Origin: JAHISC01 sp964645815
Lineage (GTDB): Bacteria; Patescibacteriota; Patescibacteriia; UBA9934
DNA: 9,367 bases
Reading direction: 5' to 3'
NCBI GenBank assembly: GCA_964645815.1
Contig: CAZYCR010000026.1
Span: 1-9,367 of the forward strand
Shown here: positions 5,667 through 9,367 of the stretch, piece by piece
Position numbering within the stretch: position 1 is the stretch's first letter
Layout of the letters: each line of letters starts with the position of its first letter
Notes under the pieces: model-generated
The model's database searches: none
What the model was told of the DNA's origin: nothing
The model's input: the letters and a program-made list of their open reading frames with translations, nothing else
Position numbers and translations under genes: made by a program

Positions 5667-5906
5667 ATGATTAAAGTTTATGTTTTAGAAAGTCTCCGCG
5701 ATAAATCGATTTATATCGGTATAACAAACAATCTATCGCGAAGATTGAGAGAACATAATAGAGGAAGGAATAGGTCAACAAAGGCGAAGGCGCCATTTGA
5801 ACTTCTTTTTTCAGAGGAGTACCCAGATTATAAAGAAGCTAGACAGCGTGAAAAATGGTTTAAATCTGGCGTCGGACGAGAATACATAAAAAATACGCGG
5901 GTATAG
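5667..5906 (+). CDS. Single-domain GIY-YIG endonuclease
   Basis: A 79-residue protein consisting only of a GIY-YIG nuclease domain: KVYVLES (residues 3-9, GIY position), IYIGIT (15-20, YIG), RRLREHN (25-31) with the conserved basic residues, a K/R-rich strand, and ARQREKWFKSG (58-68) with the probable metal-binding Glu62. This is the YhbQ/UPF0213-like short form, lacking the DNA-binding domains of UvrC or phage homing enzymes; its substrate is unknown. It lies between a broken and an intact tRNA-Gly copy, and its last three codons plus stop (CGG GTA TAG, 5898-5906) are tRNA-Gly sequence. No SD; a TATAAT within the broken tRNA copy (5611-5616) might serve as -10. Context suggests a tRNA-targeted mobile unit, which is inference. 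Confidence 0.9.
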   Translation: MIKVYVLESLRDKSIYIGITNNLSRRLREHNRGRNRSTKAKAPFELLFSEEYPDYKEARQREKWFKSGVGREYIKNTRV

Positions 5907-5971
5907 TATAATGGCTCTTATGCTAGCCTTCCAAGCTAGAGATGCGGGTTCGATTCCCGCTACCCGCTCCA
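5897..5971 (+). tRNA. tRNA-Gly (TCC)
   Basis: Complete 75-nt cloverleaf: acceptor GCGGGTA/TACCCGC, anticodon stem CTAGC/GCTAG around CTTCCAA (anticodon TCC), T-stem GCGGG/CCCGC, discriminator T and encoded CCA. Its first 10 bases overlap the end of the GIY-YIG gene and its first 40 are duplicated at 5601-5660. I see no good promoter directly upstream, so it probably depends on read-through. A strong terminator follows. Confidence 0.96.
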
Positions 5972-5979
5972 TGAAAAAC

Positions 5980-6003
5980 GGTCATCGAAAGGTGGCCTTT
6001 TTT
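5980..6003 (+). terminator. Terminator after tRNA-Gly
   Basis: GGTCATC pairs with GGTGGCC (two G-U pairs) around a GAAA tetraloop and is followed by six T. It begins 8 bases after the tRNA end. Confidence 0.85.
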
Positions 6004-6141
6004 CATGGACTGATAATGCAGGATGAGAACCCGCATACACTAGTTGTGATTCCTGGTTTTTCAAAATATCCAATCAACGAAAAAAATTATTGATGAAATA
6101 ATTTTAGTATGCAATTATTACGTGATCGTGCCAGCTATTGA

Positions 6142-6170
6142 TGGACAAGCAAAACTTTTTCTTGTACTAT
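6142..6170 (+). promoter_or_regulatory. Promoter of tRNA-Leu
   Basis: TGGACA (five of six -35 bases) and TACTAT are 17 bases apart, placing the start near 6177, five bases before tRNA-Leu. The preceding 6004-6141 is AT-rich and shows no gene. Confidence 0.7.
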
Positions 6171-6181
6171 CCCAGGCACAA

Positions 6182-6268
6182 GCAGGCGTGGCGGAACTGG
6201 TAGACGCGCACGGTTCAGGGCCGTGTGGGAGTAATCTCGTGAGGGTTCGAGTCCCTCCGCCTGCACCA
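6182..6268 (+). tRNA. tRNA-Leu (CAG)
   Basis: Complete 87-nt class II tRNA: acceptor GCAGGCG/CGCCTGC, anticodon stem CACGG/CCGTG around TTCAGGG (anticodon CAG), an extra variable arm GGGAGTAATCTC, T-stem GAGGG/CCCTC, discriminator A and encoded CCA. Its last six bases are part of a long inverted repeat. Confidence 0.96.
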
Positions 6269-6367
6269 CGTTAGAAGTTTAGGTTAAAATAAAATTTGAG
6301 GCGGGGCTACGATGAACTTTGTGGCTCAGCCGATATACTACTTTAATCTGCACTTCTAACGTGGTGC
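6263..6367 (+). repeat. Long inverted repeat joined to the tRNA-Leu 3' end
   Basis: Sixteen bases at 6263-6278 (GCACCACGTTAGAAGT) are the exact reverse complement of 6352-6367. After a 2x2 internal loop the stem continues with AGGTTAAA (6281-6288) and TTTAATCT (6342-6349), one G-U pair, leaving a loop of 53 bases with a possible small GGCT/AGCC stem. The G-U pair favours plus-strand RNA. The left arm begins inside the tRNA CCA end. No T-run follows, so it is not a simple terminator. It may be an insertion with inverted ends or a structured 3' trailer. Confidence 0.7.
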
Positions 6368-6383
6368 AACCGGTTATACTCTT

Positions 6384-6890
6384 ATGACAAAAAAAGAAGT
6401 AGAAAATTTAAATCAGCAAAACACCTACTCGAAAAAATCTGAACGTGGGTACGGCCAAGCATATTTTGCAAAACGTGATTTTAAACAGGGCGAGGTTGTC
6501 ATGTGTGGATACGGAAAAATTATAGACCATCAAACTCCTCATCTCTCGGTTCAAATTGATTTTGGTAGATTTTATTTACCGATAAAAACAACTGGAAGAT
6601 ACTGGAATCATTCGTGTGATCCTAATACATTTGTCAGAACACGGAGTGACGGTTTCCCAAATCTGATCGCAGCAAGAAAAATAAAAAAGGGTGAAGAAAT
6701 CACTTTTGCATATTATATGACCGAATTTAGCTGGTCGAAGGCTGCGGATGAAAGTAAAATCAAGTGTCGGTGTGGTTCAAAAAAATGTCGGGGAAAAATT
6801 TTATCTTTCTCTCAGTTGAGTCGATCAGAGCAAAACCGACTTGCGAAGACTAATAAAATATCTGATTACTTAAGCTTCCGCCGTCGCTGA
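6384..6890 (+). CDS. SET-domain protein with post-SET zinc motif
   Basis: A 168-residue protein with a compact SET fold: RGYGQAYFAKRDFKQGEVV (21-39), the pseudoknot-forming NHSCDPN (75-81) that binds S-adenosylmethionine, RKIKKGEEITFAYY (98-111) with the catalytic-tyrosine strand, and a post-SET CRCGSKKCRG (128-137). Cys128, Cys130, Cys135 and Cys78 of NHSC can form the single zinc site seen in eukaryotic SET/post-SET lysine methyltransferases. Such enzymes methylate lysine on proteins; the target here is unknown. The start at 6384 is the only in-frame ATG before the domain; there is no SD, and a -10-like TATACT ends three bases upstream. Codon use is AT-rich like the housekeeping genes. A short inverted repeat (6872-6895) surrounds its stop. 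Confidence 0.9.
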   Translation: MTKKEVENLNQQNTYSKKSERGYGQAYFAKRDFKQGEVVMCGYGKIIDHQTPHLSVQIDFGRFYLPIKTTGRYWNHSCDPNTFVRTRSDGFPNLIAARKIKKGEEITFAYYMTEFSWSKAADESKIKCRCGSKKCRGKILSFSQLSRSEQNRLAKTNKISDYLSFRRR

Positions 6891-6900
6891 AGCTTTGGCC

Positions 6901-6928
6901 GCCAGTTCAAGTCTGGCTAGTCCGACCA
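6901..6928 (+). pseudogene. Orphan tRNA 3' fragment (T-arm to CCA)
   Basis: These 28 bases are exactly a T-arm (GCCAG, loop TTCAAGT, CTGGC), an acceptor 3' strand (TAGTCCG), a discriminator A and CCA. The matching 5' acceptor strand CGGACTA is absent upstream, where the SET gene ends at 6890. The fragment differs from all intact tRNAs in the window, so its parent tRNA lies elsewhere or is lost. Confidence 0.8.
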
Positions 6929-6943
6929 AGATGACGGATTTTT

Positions 6944-7756
6944 ATGGAGCCAATTAAATTAAAAAACCGTTCAAAATTACGCCTGTTCTTGGGCTCAATT
7001 TTTTATTTTCTTAAAAAACAATTTTTCTGGTTAGTAAATCGACAAAGATTAGTTGTAAAAAGCTGTTCAGATTTATTGCCTCACGTTATCTTTAGGCATC
7101 AAACGCCGTTGCGGCGAGATTTGAACGACGCCCATAAACTTCAAGAGAATAAAATTGTAAATTTGCGTTTAGCAATTCAGAAAATTAACAAAATTATTTT
7201 GGAACCGAGCCAATTATTTTCTTACTGGTACTTGATTGGTCGGCCGAGCAGACGCAAAGGTTATCTACCGGGCATGATTTTAAAAGAGGGAAGAGTTGAG
7301 TCTGGTGTTGGCGGTGGTCTTTGCCAGCTTTCAAATTTGATTTACTGGATGACACTACATACACCACTTAAAGTTACAGAGCGGTGGCGTCATAGTTATG
7401 ATGTTTTTCCAGATTCTAAACGATCACAACCTTTTGGTAGTGGTGCAACGTGCGCTTACCCAAATATTGATTTACAAATTTTAAATCAAACAGCAGCTAG
7501 ATTTCAGTTGCATCTTTATTTAACAGAAACTCACCTGGTTGGTGAATGGCGGTCGAATCAGCCGCTAAGAGTAAAGTATCGAGTTTACGAAGAAGAACAC
7601 CTGATGCGCCAAGAACTTTGGGGTGGCTATACTCGTCACAATAGAATTATGCGCGATACTATTGATGTGGCTACCGGGCGTATGTTAGATACGGAGACGG
7701 TCGTAGAAAATCATGCCATCATGATGTATACGCCATTTTTGGAAGGCAAACATTAA
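6944..7756 (+). CDS. VanW family protein
   Basis: A 270-residue protein whose middle (about 89-181) is a VanW domain: LFSYWYLIGRPSRRKGYLPG, then GVGGGLCQLSNLIYW (121-135), RWRHSYDVFP (148-157) and GATCAYPNIDLQILN (167-181). VanW was named from vancomycin-resistance clusters, but the family is widespread and its function is unproven; the context gives no hint of resistance here. The N-terminus is basic and hydrophobic (FLGSIFYFLKKQFFWLV, 15-31) and may associate with the membrane, although the segment contains two lysines and is not a clear signal peptide. The C-terminal part resembles the beta-rich region seen after VanW domains. No SD. Its stop codon overlaps the stop of the convergent gene through a shared TTAA (7753-7756). 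Confidence 0.92.
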   Translation: MEPIKLKNRSKLRLFLGSIFYFLKKQFFWLVNRQRLVVKSCSDLLPHVIFRHQTPLRRDLNDAHKLQENKIVNLRLAIQKINKIILEPSQLFSYWYLIGRPSRRKGYLPGMILKEGRVESGVGGGLCQLSNLIYWMTLHTPLKVTERWRHSYDVFPDSKRSQPFGSGATCAYPNIDLQILNQTAARFQLHLYLTETHLVGEWRSNQPLRVKYRVYEEEHLMRQELWGGYTRHNRIMRDTIDVATGRMLDTETVVENHAIMMYTPFLEGKH

Positions 7757-8154
7757 GGTTCCTTTTCAATCTCCTCTAAAATATTTCGGATCGTGCCTTT
7801 GAGCATATCGTCTGAAGTGTGTTGAAGGCGCTCTGTGAGTATAGCGACATACTGTGATCTATGTTCAAGATCAATCTTTGCGAGTAGGTGGCAAAGCTCG
7901 ACTTTAAAAAGCCCGGCAGAGTGCTCCAAAGCTTTTTTCAAAGGTTCCAAGACTTCTTCAGCGGAAAGGGAATGCATGCCCAGGACAGCAACTGGATCCT
8001 CGAGGGCGAGACCAGCAAAAAGCATGTCGCGCACGTGTTCACCTTCTTCTTGAATTCTAAATTCTAGGCCGCCAGGGGTAATTCCGTCGTGCCAGATTTC
8101 ATAGTCTGTGCCCCAGACGCGGTTTTTAAATTCAGACCAGGTTTCATTTTGCAT
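7753..8154 (-). CDS. Unrecognised small protein, possibly HEAT-like helical repeats
   Basis: A 133-residue soluble protein that I do not recognise with certainty. After an N-terminal WSEFKNRVWGTDYEIWHDGITPGGLEF the rest is alternating amphipathic helices (LALEDPVAVLGMHSL, VLEPLKKALEHSAGLFKVELCHLLAKI, YVAILTERLQHTSDDMLKGTIRNILEEIE), a pattern compatible with two or three HEAT-like repeats. G+C is intermediate (about 45% in one sampled line). The start at 8154 has no SD, unlike the next two genes. It is the last of three same-strand small genes and follows one copy of the hairpin repeat by 10 bases. Its stop overlaps the VanW stop. Confidence 0.7.
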   Translation of the reverse strand: MQNETWSEFKNRVWGTDYEIWHDGITPGGLEFRIQEEGEHVRDMLFAGLALEDPVAVLGMHSLSAEEVLEPLKKALEHSAGLFKVELCHLLAKIDLEHRSQYVAILTERLQHTSDDMLKGTIRNILEEIEKEP

Positions 8155-8164
8155 AATTTGAGCT

Positions 8165-8242
8165 TATCAAAAACGAATCCCTGTAGTAAAGCATGCTTAC
8201 TACAGGGCGTGCCCCGCGTCGAGCCGTGTGCTCGAGGCGGGG
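8165..8242 (-). repeat. Hairpin repeat, copy 1 (58 bp identical to copy 2, plus second arm)
   Basis: Bases 8165-8222 are identical to 8724-8781. Hairpin A is CCCTGTAGTAA/TTACTACAGGG (11 bp, 7-base loop AGCATGC). Hairpin B is CCCCGC-G-TCGAG (8212-8223) with CTCGA-G-GCGGGG (8231-8242), 11 pairs and one G-G mismatch. Read on the gene strand, B comes first, then A, then ATTCGTTTTTGATA, which makes A terminator-like. A further 7-bp hairpin, GTCTGTT/AACAGAC, lies at 8256-8274 between the repeat and the preceding gene. Confidence 0.9.
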
Positions 8243-8282
8243 CAGGGCCAGCCGCGTCTGTTTTTCTAACAGACATGAGGCT

Positions 8283-8699
8283 TCAGGTTTGTTTTCGTTC
8301 TTGAAGAACTCTCCTGGCCTTCTGGATTTCTTCCTCTAGCTCAGGAAATAAAGTCGCGACAGTATCGATGTTACAGGCGGTGGTTTTCTCGCTGTGCAGC
8401 ATCACCATCGGCACGGCTCTACGTTGCCACTCCTCGTAGTCGTCGCCACCGTAGCAGGCAATGTTGAGCAGTAAATTAATGTTGTCGTGGACGAGGTGAA
8501 AGGTGCAGTAGCGAATCCAGGCGGTCTGTCGAGTCTCGAGGTCGAACCTAGAGCAGGTGGCGATCGTCTCATCATCGACAGTACTGATGCTCAGATCGCG
8601 TCGAATGAACTCCTTGGCCGCCTCCGGAATCCTCTTTTCGAACGTATCAGCTCGCACGATGATGCTATCGGCCTTCCTATAGTCGATCTCTTCGGGCAT
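8283..8699 (-). CDS. Unrecognised G+C-rich small protein
   Basis: A 138-residue protein with no family I recognise. It begins MPEEIDYRKADSIIVRADTF and is mixed alpha/beta in appearance, with a Cys/His-containing middle (ATCSRFD, RYCTFHLVHDN, NIACYGG) and a charged helical end (LFPELEEEIQKARRVLQERK). Cysteines at about 49, 64, 81 and 107 and histidines nearby could bind metal, but spacing fits no standard motif. The start at 8699 is chosen because AGGAGG lies 8 bases upstream; an extended frame to 8753 would run through the hairpin repeat. Sampled lines are 55-62% G+C. It is flanked on both sides by copies of the repeat. Confidence 0.75.
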   Translation of the reverse strand: MPEEIDYRKADSIIVRADTFEKRIPEAAKEFIRRDLSISTVDDETIATCSRFDLETRQTAWIRYCTFHLVHDNINLLLNIACYGGDDYEEWQRRAVPMVMLHSEKTTACNIDTVATLFPELEEEIQKARRVLQERKQT

Positions 8700-8723
8700 T
8701 GTCGTTACCTCCTGGCAGTACTG

Positions 8724-8802
8724 TATCAAAAACGAATCCCTGTAGTAAAGCATGCTTACTACAGGGCGTGCCCCGCGTCGACCTACGTACGGTCGGGCGG
8801 GG
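8724..8802 (-). repeat. Hairpin repeat, copy 2
   Basis: The first 58 bases (8724-8781) equal copy 1. Hairpin A is therefore identical. Hairpin B differs in its distal part but still pairs: CCCCGC (8771-8776) with GCGGGG (8797-8802), and CGACC (8779-8783) with GGTCG (8791-8795), loop TACGTAC. It lies 28 bases after the stop of the 9187-8831 gene and 24 bases before the start of the next one. Confidence 0.9.
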
Positions 8803-8830
8803 GAGTAGAAGATTACCGGCGCTCAGTCAC

Positions 8831-9187
8831 TCACTTCTGCCACCTGACTCCGTAGAGCGCGCGCTTGATTCGATCGCTAGCCCAGTTGGGCGTGCGCCGA
8901 TTAGTGGCAATCTCTGCTAGATTGTAGCGGTGATTGTCGACACGGGTTGCCTTGTAGCGACGCAAGGCGGTGCGCAGAATCGCCTTGCGCATCTTGTTCG
9001 TGAGCTCGACCCCGAAGATGGCGAGCTTGGCCAGCTGCACAGGGTCTGTATCGTCACGCAAGAGGTAGGCGGTCATGGCTTCGAAGTCAGGGTCCTGGAA
9101 AGCGTTGATCTGTTCGAAGAGATCCTTGGTCCCCATGGACTTGAATTGCTCGATCACTTCCTTGTCAAAGGGATGCAGTTCGCTCAT
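8831..9187 (-). CDS. Unrecognised G+C-rich small protein next to 16S rRNA
   Basis: A 118-residue protein that I do not recognise. It begins MSELHPFDKEVIEQFKSMG and is predominantly helical, acidic at the start and strongly basic at the end (MRKAILRTALRRYKATRVDNHRYNLAEIATNRRTPNWASDRIKRALYGVRWQK), which would suit nucleic-acid binding, though no motif proves it. The start at 9187 is set by AGGAGG five bases upstream; an ORF extension to 9214 lacks an SD. Sampled lines are 55-62% G+C. It lies downstream of the 16S terminator, so it needs its own promoter; a weak TTGTTT-17-TAGGAT can be seen around 9200-9230. Confidence 0.75.
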   Translation of the reverse strand: MSELHPFDKEVIEQFKSMGTKDLFEQINAFQDPDFEAMTAYLLRDDTDPVQLAKLAIFGVELTNKMRKAILRTALRRYKATRVDNHRYNLAEIATNRRTPNWASDRIKRALYGVRWQK

Positions 9188-9223
9188 TGATTCCTCCTGG
9201 CCGGATCCTAACAAAATTTAACG

Positions 9224-9246
9224 AAAAAAACAACGCCTTGCGGCGT
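9224..9246 (-). terminator. Terminator downstream of 16S rRNA
   Basis: On the minus strand ACGCC-GCAA-GGCGT forms a stem capped by a GNRA tetraloop, followed by TG and seven T. It lies about 90 bases after the 16S 3' end, so the 16S transcript most likely ends here. Confidence 0.8.
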
Positions 9247-9301
9247 GCTTTTCCAATGCTTCAATTCACTTCTGTGTGATTACAACGTCTTGTCGAATGG
9301 C

Positions 9302-9315
9302 CGTGATAAATCACG
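9302..9315 (-). other. Small hairpin in the 16S trailer
   Basis: CGTGAT and ATCACG are perfectly complementary across a 2-base centre, about 24 bases after the 16S 3' end. It may aid 3' processing; otherwise the spacer 9188-9338 holds only the terminator and a possible weak promoter. Confidence 0.4.
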
Positions 9316-9338
9316 CACCAAACGTCGACTAATTCCCT

Positions 9339-9367
9339 AGAAAGGAGGTGATCCATCCACAGCTTCC
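9339..9367 (-). rRNA. rrs: 16S rRNA, 3' end (cut by window edge)
   Basis: Read on the minus strand the window begins with GGAAGCTGTGGATGGATCAC and continues CCTCCTTTCT, the conserved end of bacterial 16S rRNA with helix 45 remnants and the anti-Shine-Dalgarno CCTCC. The mature end is placed at the final T of TTTCT by analogy and may be off by a few bases. Confidence 0.95.

Noticed and set aside
5911..6093. A 60-codon plus-strand frame starting in tRNA-Gly
   Set aside because: It translates the tRNA and its terminator.
6891..6928. A complete tRNA between the SET and vanW genes
   Set aside because: Only the T-arm, acceptor 3' strand and CCA are present; no D-arm, anticodon arm or CGGACTA 5' strand can be found upstream.
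8700..8753. Longer N-terminus for the 8699 gene
   Set aside because: It would encode the hairpin repeat, and the AGGAGG lies inside it at the correct distance from ATG 8699.
8165..8802. Integron attC sites or a CRISPR array
   Set aside because: The repeat ends do not match the attC core consensus (RYYYAAC and GTTRRRY) and no integrase is present. Two copies 559 bp apart with genes between them do not form a CRISPR array.
8699..8920. Plus-strand open frames across the hairpin repeats (also 8089-8304)
   Set aside because: Both frames share the same peptide only because they translate the 58-bp repeat; they have no SD and lie opposite better-supported genes.

Overview
The window looks like part of a small, AT-leaning bacterial genome of the Candidate Phyla Radiation (Patescibacteria), probably a Parcubacteria-like lineage. 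I infer this from a combination of features: a stand-alone single-domain GIY-YIG protein, a perfect CCTGCC/GGCAGG palindrome of a kind I associate with these genomes, compact housekeeping genes mostly without Shine-Dalgarno (SD) sites, a small membrane-anchored lysozyme-like protein, a VanW protein, a bacterial SET-domain protein, tRNA genes with encoded CCA, and a 16S rRNA 3' end. UGA is used as a stop, so the recoded (UGA = Gly) lineages are excluded. The phylum is an inference, not read from a marker search.

Layout. 1-1405: the 3' half of yebC overlapping ruvC, then a lysozyme/transglycosylase-like gene, closed by a bidirectional terminator. 1403-3713, minus strand: a DUF805 membrane protein and the translation/ribosome GTPase typA, each with its own promoter. 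3734-4246: a G+C-rich orphan gene with a strong SD. 4257-4592: tRNA-Pro (minus) whose last 21 nt are duplicated 197 bp away around a hairpin-rich segment, and a divergent promoter pair for tRNA-Pro and trmB. 4603-6268: trmB, then tRNA-Ile, tRNA-Phe, a long structured hairpin, a broken copy of the 5' part of tRNA-Gly, a GIY-YIG endonuclease gene, the intact tRNA-Gly and tRNA-Leu. 6263-7756: a long inverted repeat touching the tRNA-Leu CCA end, a SET-domain gene, an orphan tRNA 3' fragment and a vanW-family gene. 7753-9187, minus strand: three unrecognised small genes separated by two copies of a 58-bp repeat that forms hairpins. 9188-9367: spacer with an rRNA terminator, then the 3' end of 16S rRNA (minus).

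Three themes connect these parts. First, three or four tRNA loci carry signs of insertion or rearrangement: duplicated tRNA-Pro 3' end, duplicated tRNA-Gly 5' part flanking a nuclease, inverted repeat at tRNA-Leu, orphan tRNA 3' arm. Second, three small genes of about 55-70% G+C carry consensus-like SDs, while the 40-45% G+C housekeeping genes lack them and several have a -10 box almost touching the start codon, which suggests leaderless mRNAs. Third, the repeat between the small genes next to 16S keeps two hairpins even where its sequence changes, which suggests a selected structure.

The strongest candidates for something undescribed are the GIY-YIG/tRNA-Gly element, the hairpin-separated gene array next to 16S, and the 124-nt structured element downstream of tRNA-Phe. 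All coordinates and pairings were read by eye; no database search or folding program was run.
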